A DNA stretch of 64,000 nt from Vibrio hannami. Lineage in GTDB: Bacteria; Pseudomonadota; Gammaproteobacteria; Enterobacterales; Vibrionaceae. Positions 16,668-24,739 of this stretch are shown piece by piece. The translations under genes and the position numbers were made by a program. The stretch lies in the NCBI RefSeq assembly GCF_029589055.1, contig NZ_JARQZP010000007.1, positions 1,240,001 through 1,304,000 on the forward strand, read 5' to 3'. The notes beneath the pieces were generated by a model. The model searched no databases, was not told the origin of the DNA, and was given only the letters and a program-made list of their open reading frames with translations. Within the stretch, counting starts at the first letter, position 1; each line of letters opens with the position of its first letter.

Positions 16668-18158
16668 TTATAGAGAAGTTGCCAGCTCATTTGCCAGCGA
16701 ATCAATGTTTGTTAGTAGTTTCTCAAAGTCTGATAGCGTCAGACATGGATTCAAAATCGTAAATTTCAGTGCAGATTTGCCATCAACCGTAGTTTCACCC
16801 AGAACAGCAACTCCTCGCGTTAATGCCTCGATACGTACTTTCTGGTTAAGCGCATCAAGTTGTTCGCCGTTTGCACTGGTTGCTCTGAATAGCACTGTAG
16901 AAAGAGACGGTTTCGCCAGAAGCTCGAAGCCGGCATGTTCGTCAACCATAGCAGCGACTTGCTGAGTTTGCTCAAGCAGGTGATCGTACATTTCCCCCAA
17001 TACCTGAGGGCCAACGTTCTGCATGGTCATAAAGACTTTAAGCGCATCAAAACGCTTGGTTGTTGCAATAGATTTATCAACCAGATTTGGTAGTTCGTCA
17101 TGCTCACGGTTCAGGTAATCAGCATGATGAAGCAAGTACTTAAAGTTGGCTTTATCTTTAATAAGCACCGCACCACAACTGATGGTTTGATAGAACAGTT
17201 TGTGGAAATCAACACTAACTGAGCTAGCACGTTCAATACCCTTTAGGCGTGATTTCGCGCTACTCAGAATAAGAGCGCCGCCATAAGCGCCATCAACATG
17301 TAGCCAAAACTCGTTTTGCTCAGCTACATCTGCCAGTGCATTGATATCATCGATAGCACCGTGATCGGTTGTGCCGGCTGTTGCGACTAAAGCGAAAGGA
17401 ATAAGCCCATCTTCTTTTGCTTGCTCTACTGCTTGCTTCAAGGCATCAACTTTAATTGTGCCATTTTCGTGTGTATCCACGCATAGAACGGCACGCTCAC
17501 CCAAGCCCATAATTGAAGCGGTTTTCTGAACGGTAAAATGCGATTTTGTCGAACAGATAATTCTTAGTTTTGACCAGTACTCTGGCAGGCCATCTTTTTG
17601 AATCGAGTGACCGGAAATCTTGTCAGCAATCCAGTCGCGAGCAAGCAATAAGCCCATCTGATTCGATTGAGTTCCGCCACTGGTGAAGATGCCATCAGCT
17701 TTTTCGCCTAGTTCGTAAACCGTGCATAACCAATCAACCACTTTTTGCTCAACGTACGTAGCAGCCGATGCCTGATCCCAGGAATCCATAGACTGGTTAA
17801 GTACCGCAATAATCGCTTCAGCAACAATAGCTGGCATTAACGGAGGCGTATGCAGGTGCGCGATGCAATCGGGATGCTGGGTAATAATTGAGTTTTTCGC
17901 CACCAGGTTAGTCGCAGTATCAATTACCGACTTAAGATCCTGATTTCCCATACCTAAATCGATAGCGTTGACGGCACTTTCTAGCTGCTTTGGGTCCATA
18001 CCTGAATAAGGCTTATCAAAGTCTTCAAATAGTGCTTTCAGGTTGGTATTGGTATGCGCCATCACCTCGGCATATTCATCCGCACCATTTACACCGGTAT
18101 GGATAAAGTGCTGATTCCAACTTGAGTTCTCTTTTTTCACCAGTTTATCTACCGACAT
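16668..18158 (-). CDS. ddc: L-2,4-diaminobutyrate decarboxylase
   Basis: A 496-residue group II PLP decarboxylase producing 1,3-diaminopropane from L-2,4-diaminobutyrate. The N-terminus carries HLHTPPLMPAI near residue 100. The large domain has the FTSGGTQSNQMGLLLARD phosphate-binding loop near 165, WLHVDGAYGG near 285, and the PLP lysine in SVDFHKLFYQ near 325. The ATG overlaps the TGA of the aminotransferase gene by one base (TGATG), so the two are coupled, and the dehydrogenase gene follows after 12 bp. Glutamate or tyrosine decarboxylases are related folds, but the neighbours fix the substrate. Confidence 0.93.
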   Translation of the reverse strand: MSVDKLVKKENSSWNQHFIHTGVNGADEYAEVMAHTNTNLKALFEDFDKPYSGMDPKQLESAVNAIDLGMGNQDLKSVIDTATNLVAKNSIITQHPDCIAHLHTPPLMPAIVAEAIIAVLNQSMDSWDQASAATYVEQKVVDWLCTVYELGEKADGIFTSGGTQSNQMGLLLARDWIADKISGHSIQKDGLPEYWSKLRIICSTKSHFTVQKTASIMGLGERAVLCVDTHENGTIKVDALKQAVEQAKEDGLIPFALVATAGTTDHGAIDDINALADVAEQNEFWLHVDGAYGGALILSSAKSRLKGIERASSVSVDFHKLFYQTISCGAVLIKDKANFKYLLHHADYLNREHDELPNLVDKSIATTKRFDALKVFMTMQNVGPQVLGEMYDHLLEQTQQVAAMVDEHAGFELLAKPSLSTVLFRATSANGEQLDALNQKVRIEALTRGVAVLGETTVDGKSALKFTILNPCLTLSDFEKLLTNIDSLANELATSL

Positions 18159-19576
18159 CAGTTTTTACCGCCAGAAACAACGATGGCTTCTTCAAGAGTG
18201 CGCAAAGCGAAGTCAATTTGTTCTAAAGAGATAGTCAGCGGTGGCAGAAAACGAATAACCGCGCCTTCGCGCCCACCCTTTTCAACCATCAGGCCTCGTT
18301 CAAGGGCTGCTCGCTGGATGTTTAGTGTCAGTTCCGAATCGGCTTCCGGCTCACCAAATCGGTTCACTTCACCGGTTGGCTTTTTGATTTCGACACCCAA
18401 CATCAGGCCTTTACCGCGAACTTCAGCGATACAATCTACACGTTCCTGGATTTTTTCCAGTCCCATACGTAGGTAGTTACCAGCAATGTTAGCATGCTCA
18501 ACAAGGTTGTCGCGTTCAATAATTTCCAACGCTTTTGCACCGGAAACCATCGCAAGCTGATTGCCACGGAAAGTGCCTGTGTGCTCTCCCGCTTTCCAGG
18601 TATCAACACCTTTATTGAAAACAAGCAGAGACATTGGCATACCGCCGCCAATAGCTTTTGAAAGACATAGGATGTCTGGAGAAATGCCTGATTCTTCAAA
18701 CGCAAAGTTGAAGCCAGTTTTACCAACGCCACATTGGATTTCATCGAAAATAAGTAAGATGCCATGCTCATTACAGATACGGCGAAGCTCTCTTAGCCAG
18801 AATGCAGGAGCAGGAATCACACCGCCCTCACCCTGTACTGGTTCAACAATAATTGCGGCTGGTTTCATGATGCCTGCTTCATCGTCGTGAAGCATACGCT
18901 CGATATAACGGATACTCTGCTTAGCACCCTCTTCGCCACCCATTCCAAATGGGCAACGCAGGCTATATGGGAACGGCATAAAGTGCACATCAGACATCAG
19001 TCCGGTGCGGCGTGCTTTGGTGTTCAGGTTACCCATCATCCCCATAGTTCCGTTTGTCATACCGTGGTAAGCACCACGGAACGCAAACATGGTGTTGCGA
19101 CCGGTGGTTTGCTTGGCAAGCTTAATAGCCGCTTCTACCGCATCGGCACCTGAAGGGCCACAGAACTGAATGGCTGCATCTTTTGCAAAGTCTTCAGGCA
19201 AAAACGCCTTCACCTGTTTGATATATCGATCTTTTACTTCGGTAGTAATGTCCAGTGTCTGGTACGGCAAACCAGAATCAAGCTGATCTTTTAGTGCCTG
19301 ATTAATTTCCGGATGGTTGTAACCAAGAGCCAATGTGCCAGCACCTGCTAGGCAATCCAGGAAAAGCTGACCGCGAGTATCCTCTACTAAAGCGCCATAG
19401 GCGCGCTTAATAGCAAGAGGAAGACGGCGTGGATAAGAACGAACTTCGGATTCGTGCTCTTGCTGATCAATTAGCAGCTGATCCAACGATAAGTCGTAAA
19501 CACCTTCAACTACTGGTGTTTCCGCATTAAATGGGTTGATATTTTTATCAATTTCCAGCTCTAAAACTGTGCTCAT
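18158..19576 (-). CDS. dat: Diaminobutyrate-2-oxoglutarate aminotransferase
   Basis: A 472-residue class III aminotransferase making L-2,4-diaminobutyrate from aspartate semialdehyde with glutamate as donor. The ATG at 19576 (MSTVLELEI) is preferred to the frame's upstream limit at 19639 because AAGG lies just before it. Motifs: CLAGAGTLALGYNHP near 75, FCGPSGADAVEAAIKLA near 140, GAYHGMT, FDEIQCGVGKTG near 275, and the PLP lysine in LSKAIGGGMP. First gene of the norspermidine operon, behind a roughly 340-nt leader. Ectoine EctB is the closest alternative, but no ectoine genes are present. Confidence 0.92.
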   Translation of the reverse strand: MSTVLELEIDKNINPFNAETPVVEGVYDLSLDQLLIDQQEHESEVRSYPRRLPLAIKRAYGALVEDTRGQLFLDCLAGAGTLALGYNHPEINQALKDQLDSGLPYQTLDITTEVKDRYIKQVKAFLPEDFAKDAAIQFCGPSGADAVEAAIKLAKQTTGRNTMFAFRGAYHGMTNGTMGMMGNLNTKARRTGLMSDVHFMPFPYSLRCPFGMGGEEGAKQSIRYIERMLHDDEAGIMKPAAIIVEPVQGEGGVIPAPAFWLRELRRICNEHGILLIFDEIQCGVGKTGFNFAFEESGISPDILCLSKAIGGGMPMSLLVFNKGVDTWKAGEHTGTFRGNQLAMVSGAKALEIIERDNLVEHANIAGNYLRMGLEKIQERVDCIAEVRGKGLMLGVEIKKPTGEVNRFGEPEADSELTLNIQRAALERGLMVEKGGREGAVIRFLPPLTISLEQIDFALRTLEEAIVVSGGKN

Positions 19577-19683
19577 AATATTGACCTTAATAGAGAATAT
19601 GTCGTAGCTGCGCCGATTAATATGAACGGAAAACAGCAAATGACCCGAGCTCGTTGTTGCAATAAACGAGGTACAGGCAGACG

Positions 19684-19699
19684 ATTAGCCTAGGCTAAT
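19684..19699. promoter_or_regulatory. Perfect 16-bp palindrome ATTAGCCTAGGCTAAT
   Basis: Sits in the untranslated leader about 110 bp upstream of the dat start. A perfect 8-bp inverted repeat of this sequence is a plausible operator or RNA hairpin. No regulator can be named. Confidence 0.4.
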
Positions 19700-19792
19700 A
19701 ATTTGATTTTTCAGCAGATCAAGGTTCAGTAATAATACTGCAACTAGGAAGAACGAAGCTGATTTTGAAATTTGATTGAATTGAAAACAATG

Positions 19793-19914
19793 TTGGGTTT
19801 CCTATAAAAGTATCCCGTCTACTAAGCATGGGTTTTGCTTAGTACCTACCCTACGAAAAGTCACCAGCCTTAAGGACTTTCCGCGTATCCCCCAGAGCTC
19901 TGTCCGAGATTGCG
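19793..19914 (-). ncRNA. Structured 5' leader of the norspermidine operon (candidate DABA-DC-AT motif RNA)
   Basis: On the minus strand, upstream of dat, the sequence folds into well-separated hairpins. One is an 8-bp perfect stem ACTAAGCA/TGCTTAGT with loop AAACCCA (19817-19843). Another is AAAGTC/GACTTT extended by TACG/CGTA. GGG runs on both sides of the first stem could pair with its CCC loop as a pseudoknot. A conserved RNA named DABA-DC-AT is, as I recall, reported upstream of diaminobutyrate decarboxylase/aminotransferase genes; position and operon match, but I cannot confirm the covariance model. It would be a cis-regulator, possibly a polyamine- or diaminobutyrate-sensing riboswitch. 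Confidence 0.5.
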
Positions 19915-19920
19915 CGCGAG

Positions 19921-19947
19921 TTTATACAAAATGAGAGATTGATGCAA
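19921..19947 (-). promoter_or_regulatory. Possible sigma-70 promoter of the norspermidine operon
   Basis: On the minus strand TTGCAT (19947-19942) and TATAAA (19926-19921) are 15 bp apart, slightly short of ideal. Transcription would start near 19914, just before the structured leader, which is the main reason to propose it. Confidence 0.3.
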
Positions 19948-19990
19948 TAGTTGTGAGTGGGTTGTCTGGAATATCTTCTTAGAAACTGTC

Positions 19991-20161
19991 ATCCCGGAAA
20001 TTGCCTAAGCAATTGTCCGGGATCTTACTTGCTTTCCTTGAAAGTGTTTTTATTTGATTCCTGCCTTCGCAGGCCCGTGGCTAGCGGAGTGAAGGGGTAA
20101 GCTGGAATAATGGGAAATAATTAAGGTTTGTATGTATTCCCACGCAGAGCATGGGAACAAG
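19991..20161. repeat. Three dispersed hairpin repeats in the dat/epimerase gap
   Basis: The 606-bp gap from 19577 to 20182 carries, beyond the norspermidine leader, a 14-bp stem with one bulge (ATCCCGGA-AATTGC / GCAATT-g-TCCGGGAT, 19991-20023), a CCTGC-CTTC-GCAGG hairpin (20060-20073), and a slightly decayed copy of the TTCCCACGC palindrome (20133-20161). The first, 160 bp past the epimerase stop, might also slow transcription leaving that gene. No open frame here is convincing. Confidence 0.7.
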
Positions 20162-20182
20162 GAAGCGTTCGTGGGTTGGACT

Positions 20183-21187
20183 CTATTTCTGATAGAAGTC
20201 TTTATACCAGCGGACTAGATCTGCGACGCCTTCTTGTACTGATACTTTGGCTTTGTAGCCTGTTGCTTCAAACAGATCACTGGTATCCGCATAGGTTTGG
20301 TAAACATCGCCTGGCTGCATTTCGCGGAAGTTCTTTTTCGCCACGATACCTAGCTCAGCCTCGATAGTTTCAACGAACTTCATCAGGTTTATAGGGGAAC
20401 CATGGCCGATATTGTACACCGAATAAGGCGCTGAGCTTCTTGAAGGGTTGCCCTCTTCGACTGTCCATGAGTTATCGCGCACCGGAACCACATCGGCGAT
20501 TCGAACAACGCCTTCAACGATGTCGTCTACATGGGTAAAGTCACGCCACATATCGCCTCGGTTATTAATATCGATGGTTTCACCATTGATAATTTTTCGG
20601 GTGAAGATAAATGGTGCCATATCTGGTCTTCCCCAGGCACCATAAACGGTAAAAAAACGAACGCCTGTTGTGGGAATATCGTAAAGGTGGGAATAACTAT
20701 GCGACATCAACTCATTGGCTTTTTTGGTCGCAGCGTATAACGAGACTGGGTGGTCAACGGAGTCTGAAGTTGAGAAAGGTACCTTGGTATTTAATCCATA
20801 GATGGAACTGGATGAGGCGTAAACCAGGTGCTTAACCTTGTATTGCCGACAACCCTCTAGAATATTGAGGTGGCCGACTAGATTGGAATCAGCGTAAGCG
20901 TGTGGATTTTCCAATGAATAACGCACACCAGCTTGCGCTGCTAAATGAATCACTCTATCGAACTGATTATCAGCAAAAAGCTTGTCTATTGCGCTTCGAT
21001 CAACAATGTCCAGTTTAATAAAGTCAAACAAAGAAGATTCTATTCGCTTTAGGCGGGCGTGCTTTAACGCAACATCGTAATAGTCATTAATATTGTCGAT
21101 GCCTATTACATCATGACCCCGGGCAGTTAGCTTTTCTACTATTGCGCTACCTATAAAGCCAGCGGCACCTGTCACTAAATACTTCAT
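20183..21187 (-). CDS. NAD-dependent nucleotide-sugar epimerase (UDP-glucuronate 4-epimerase-like)
   Basis: A 334-residue extended SDR enzyme. The N-terminal GAAGFIGSAIVEKL is the NAD loop, followed by IDNINDYYD, typical of UDP-GlcA 4-epimerases. HLAAQAGVRYSLENPHAYADSN lies near residue 85, the catalytic YAATK pair near 150, and TGVRFFTVYGAWGRPDMAPF near 175. It would supply UDP-galacturonate or a related sugar nucleotide to the XrtA-associated polysaccharide. It ends the minus-strand arm of that locus, 50 bp downstream of the ATPase gene. Family is sure; substrate is inferred from similarity. Confidence 0.88.
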   Translation of the reverse strand: MKYLVTGAAGFIGSAIVEKLTARGHDVIGIDNINDYYDVALKHARLKRIESSLFDFIKLDIVDRSAIDKLFADNQFDRVIHLAAQAGVRYSLENPHAYADSNLVGHLNILEGCRQYKVKHLVYASSSSIYGLNTKVPFSTSDSVDHPVSLYAATKKANELMSHSYSHLYDIPTTGVRFFTVYGAWGRPDMAPFIFTRKIINGETIDINNRGDMWRDFTHVDDIVEGVVRIADVVPVRDNSWTVEEGNPSRSSAPYSVYNIGHGSPINLMKFVETIEAELGIVAKKNFREMQPGDVYQTYADTSDLFEATGYKAKVSVQEGVADLVRWYKDFYQK

Positions 21188-21237
21188 GTTGCGTCCCTTC
21201 TATAAGCTTAATCCATGCGTGACTACTTCCTCTTCTC

Positions 21238-22395
21238 CTAAACCTCTCCCTCCTGTTCTTTAATCAATTGCCTCATCCACACCTTTTTGGCTAAACGATT
21301 AATATGGTTTTCACTTTTTGAGGTAGAAACCGAAGGTTCATCCGGGTTAGAAAGCTCTTTGCGTTTCTCTCTTATTAACCGGTCCAGATGTTTGATGGTC
21401 AGTGTTTTTTTCTGTACCACATCTTCCAGAATAAAGGACACATCGGACAGCACCTTTTGCATGGTTTCCAGATCAACACTGTTACCATTCATGCCTGCTG
21501 CTGCTTTTTCCGCGGCTATCTGTTTCTTTTTATAAAGAGGCATAGCTTGTTCACCGGAAACTGGTTTGGCCGGTTGCATTCCGCCGGAAAGCTCATTACC
21601 CAGTTCCTGTATAACCTGCTCAACTTCGTCAGTCGAAATATGATTGTGTTCTTCCATAAACGCGAACAGGAAGAGCCGGTCCATAAAGATGTTTATCTTG
21701 CGTGGTACGCCGCCTGTGTAGTTGGCAATGGTCTTAAATGCTTTGGATTCGAACCTTGGATTGTCGGTCCAACCAACCTGTTTTAGGCGGTGAAGAATAT
21801 ACTCTCGGGTTTCATCTTTATTCAGTGGCCTTAAGTGACAAGACGCGATGATTCTCTGACGAAACTGCTCCATCTCTGGAAGCTCTATAATGGGTTTAAG
21901 CTCCTCTTGACCAAGCAGGAAGCTCTGGATCAGTGGCTTATCATCAATCTGAAAATTGGAAAGCATCCGCAACTCTTCAATGGTTTCTGAAGGTAAGTTT
22001 TGTGCTTCATCGATAATCAACAGTGCCCGTTTTCCTTGCGCACTTAAGTTGCGTAGAAATGTCTCAAATCGTTTGAGAATATCGGCTTTAGTAAGGCCCT
22101 CAACTTGTAAACCAAACTCAGCAGCAACCAGGTTAACCAACTCTTCCGGTGACAGGCAGGTTGTCGCTATCTGAGCAGCAACGATTGAGTTACTCAGAGT
22201 TGATAGTAAGCTACGTGCAATAGTCGTTTTCCCAGTACCAACCGGCCCGGTAATTACAATAAACCCTTCTCCTAACTCTAACCCATAACGCAGATAAGAA
22301 ATTGCCTTACCATGATGCGGACTCTCAAAAAAGAATCTCGGATCAGGGCTTAACCTGAAGGGTTTTCCACTCAAACCAAAGTAGGATTCATACAT
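21238..22395 (-). CDS. XrtA-associated AAA+ ATPase (ExeA/GspA-like)
   Basis: A 385-residue cytoplasmic ATPase of the family seen in XrtA polysaccharide loci (as TIGR03015). N-terminal MYESYFGLSGKPFRLSPDPRFF is characteristic. Walker A GPVGTGKTT is at residues 50-58, Walker B LLIIDEAQNL near 125, and sensor LSNFQ near 145. The AAA+ core ends near residue 260; the C-terminal 120 residues are charged and probably helical. It resembles the general-secretion ATPase ExeA without its peptidoglycan-binding domain. The role in the polysaccharide machinery is not established; an assembly function is inferred. Confidence 0.9.
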   Translation of the reverse strand: MYESYFGLSGKPFRLSPDPRFFFESPHHGKAISYLRYGLELGEGFIVITGPVGTGKTTIARSLLSTLSNSIVAAQIATTCLSPEELVNLVAAEFGLQVEGLTKADILKRFETFLRNLSAQGKRALLIIDEAQNLPSETIEELRMLSNFQIDDKPLIQSFLLGQEELKPIIELPEMEQFRQRIIASCHLRPLNKDETREYILHRLKQVGWTDNPRFESKAFKTIANYTGGVPRKINIFMDRLFLFAFMEEHNHISTDEVEQVIQELGNELSGGMQPAKPVSGEQAMPLYKKKQIAAEKAAAGMNGNSVDLETMQKVLSDVSFILEDVVQKKTLTIKHLDRLIREKRKELSNPDEPSVSTSKSENHINRLAKKVWMRQLIKEQEGEV

Positions 22396-22509
22396 GTTAA
22401 AACTCTTTCCTTATATTGAAGTTGATTCTTTCTTCCTCAAATTCAGAGAGTCTTTCGGTTGATGAACGGTTTTGATGCACAAAGCTCAACCCAGACGTTA
22501 GTTCCTTCA

Positions 22510-23850
22510 TCAGTTCAAACTCAAACGTCCAATCCCAGTTGCGATAATGGTCTTCCTGTGTGGTGCTTCCCCCTGTTCAAATTCATAGAAATCATATCCA
22601 AAGCTTAGGCTCGTTTTTACTTTGCGAGTTATGTTGTACTCAAATTCCAGCGTACTACCGTAGGAGTCGGAATCTTTGTTTGACGCGCTGTTGTTAAGGG
22701 ATTCTATAGATCTTGTTCTTATTTCAACAGAAGCCGAAGAACGGCGTAAATCCAGACTGGTCTGCCACGAAAGCGTTTTATAAAGTAAGAACTCTTCAAT
22801 CTCATTGCCTTCTATAAAAAACGGACGGCCAAAACTTTCAACTTCTTCTTCATAACTGATCTCATTGGTTAATCTACGATTGCGGTGGCTAAGTGCCAAC
22901 TCATAAGCGTCACCATAAAACCGTTTTCTGTAGTCGATAGAAAAAGTAGTTCTCTGAGTCGGATTCAGATAAACAGCCCCTCTCAGAAAGTCATCGTTAT
23001 CTTCCAAATCGAACTCATAACTCACTTCTGCATAAGAACGCTGGTGCCAATAGTAACGGACACCAGGCCCTACGTTTGAAGAGTTCGCACTGTCACTTGC
23101 ACCTTGTCCGTTGTAATCTTCATAATCAAAATTGAGGAACGGGCTCCAGCCATCTACCTGCTGCATCCCTATTTTTTGCCTGTAGATATGCTTTTCGGTT
23201 CTGTTTCCTCCCGAACTACTTTCATTGGTAGCGTAATCGTAGTTTGTTGACCAGAATAGCTGAGTTATCTTGTCTCCCTCATTTAGTGAGAGCGAAACAC
23301 CAAACCCATTGCTATCCCCTTCATCATCCTCGTTTCGGGTTGCCGTTGCGTTAACTCGTGTATTTAAATCAACGTAACTTCGTGGGTTAGATTGATAAGA
23401 AAGGCCGCCCACAAAATTTCTTGTTTCTATAGTGTTTCCTGAAATCAGATCATCACTTGCGTTATTTTCAATGTTACTAGCGATATTCGCTATTGAGGCT
23501 CCAACATCCCCTCGTAGCTGCACTTCAGAAACAAGCACCTTGTCTGCATTAAAGCTTAGGTCGTTATAAGATTTATTGCGTTCAGAGTCATGCGAGTAAA
23601 ACAGCTTTTTAGCTGAGTAATCCAAAGAAAGGTTGCCGTCGTTTCCTTGTGAATCAATAATCAGCCCCGCGCCCAAAGTGGTAATATCACTACTCTGTTC
23701 CAAAACAGTCAACTGATCGATGTTGCTTGTATAAGTGTATTCAGCATCAACAAAAGGCATAAACTCTACATCTGCTGCTGAAATATCGAAGCAGATAAGG
23801 GCCATACTACCTAATATTAATCCTTTATTTCCCTTTACCAGTCGAACCAT
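22510..23850 (-). CDS. XrtA-locus outer-membrane beta-barrel protein
   Basis: A 446-residue exported protein of the PEP-CTERM-associated family typed as TIGR03016. The start is set at the ATG 23850, 25 bp inside the BY-kinase gene, because it yields a proper signal peptide (MVRLVKGNKG, hydrophobic core, cleavage near DISAA-DVEF). Upstream codons belong to the Gly-Tyr repeat read out of frame. The mature part is alternating aromatic beta-strands with Asn/Asp-rich turns ending in ...GIGRLSLN, as in large outer-membrane barrels. It is the probable outer-membrane exit for the XrtA-linked polysaccharide. Confidence 0.85.
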   Translation of the reverse strand: MVRLVKGNKGLILGSMALICFDISAADVEFMPFVDAEYTYTSNIDQLTVLEQSSDITTLGAGLIIDSQGNDGNLSLDYSAKKLFYSHDSERNKSYNDLSFNADKVLVSEVQLRGDVGASIANIASNIENNASDDLISGNTIETRNFVGGLSYQSNPRSYVDLNTRVNATATRNEDDEGDSNGFGVSLSLNEGDKITQLFWSTNYDYATNESSSGGNRTEKHIYRQKIGMQQVDGWSPFLNFDYEDYNGQGASDSANSSNVGPGVRYYWHQRSYAEVSYEFDLEDNDDFLRGAVYLNPTQRTTFSIDYRKRFYGDAYELALSHRNRRLTNEISYEEEVESFGRPFFIEGNEIEEFLLYKTLSWQTSLDLRRSSASVEIRTRSIESLNNSASNKDSDSYGSTLEFEYNITRKVKTSLSFGYDFYEFEQGEAPHRKTIIATGIGRLSLN

Positions 23851-24739
23851 AGCCGTATCCGTAGCCATATCCATACCCATATCCGTAGCCATGCCCGGTG
23901 TTGTGCACAGCTTTATTGATGACAAACCCGACTGCCATATCGCTATTAAGCAGTGAGACCGCTTGTTTCACATCCGACACTTTTGTTTTATTCTGCTCTA
24001 CCACGACAACGGCCTGTCCTATCAGGTTCGATAGAGTTACTGTCTCGACTACGCCTAGTAACGGAGGGCAATCAAGCACTATCATCCTGTCTGGATATCT
24101 TGTCGCTAGTTCCTTTGTCAGAGCCAACATTCTGTCACTGGATAGCAATTCGTAGCTTAGATGATGCGAGGTGCCCGCTGGCATGATTCTTAGATCAGGA
24201 ATCGACGTTGGATAAATAATGTCAGCCAGGCTGTCTACATCACCAAGCAGATAGTCAATCAGTCCTGGCCTGTGCTCTAAATCCAGAGTGTGGCCCACAC
24301 TTGGATTGAGTACATCAGCATCAACCAACAATACGGTTTTGTCTTTTTCAGACGCTATGCTCAATGCCAGATTAATGGCTATATACGTTTTTCCTTCATT
24401 GGCATTTGAACTGGAAACCATCACCATATTACTGTTCTGTATGTACTCTGAACCGGCACCATACGCGTTTTTTATCAGCTTGTGTTTTATAGCTCTGAAC
24501 TCATCTTTCACTCTACGCTCACGCTGGTCGCCACCAGCCGAGATCATCCCCAGCTCTTTGAGACGTGAATTGCTTATCTCTAAAACCGGAGGACTATGAA
24601 ATTCTTTAACCTCTGCCTGCCGTTCCTGCGGAGACGTTTGGGCATTGTTATGTAAATCAGGAGCACTACCCTGAACCGAATCTTCTTGTTTGTCGGGAGT
24701 TACATTTAGTTTTCCCATTGCTTTAACAATCGAACTCAC
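23825..24739 (-). CDS. XrtA-associated tyrosine autokinase (CpsD/CapB-like)
   Basis: A 304-residue stand-alone BY-kinase (family as TIGR03018). Walker A is SSSNANEGKTYIAINLA near residue 110, Walker A' VLLVDADVLNPSVG near 140, Walker B MIVLDCPPLLG near 220. The C-terminus is a 15-residue Gly-Tyr alternation (23846-23890), the autophosphorylation tail. The N-terminal 80 residues are low-complexity linker. It works with the chain-length protein encoded immediately upstream (ATGA-type 4-bp overlap), mirroring the fused Wzc of region 1. Confidence 0.92.
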   Translation of the reverse strand: MSSIVKAMGKLNVTPDKQEDSVQGSAPDLHNNAQTSPQERQAEVKEFHSPPVLEISNSRLKELGMISAGGDQRERRVKDEFRAIKHKLIKNAYGAGSEYIQNSNMVMVSSSNANEGKTYIAINLALSIASEKDKTVLLVDADVLNPSVGHTLDLEHRPGLIDYLLGDVDSLADIIYPTSIPDLRIMPAGTSHHLSYELLSSDRMLALTKELATRYPDRMIVLDCPPLLGVVETVTLSNLIGQAVVVVEQNKTKVSDVKQAVSLLNSDMAVGFVINKAVHNTGHGYGYGYGYGYGYGYGSTGKGK

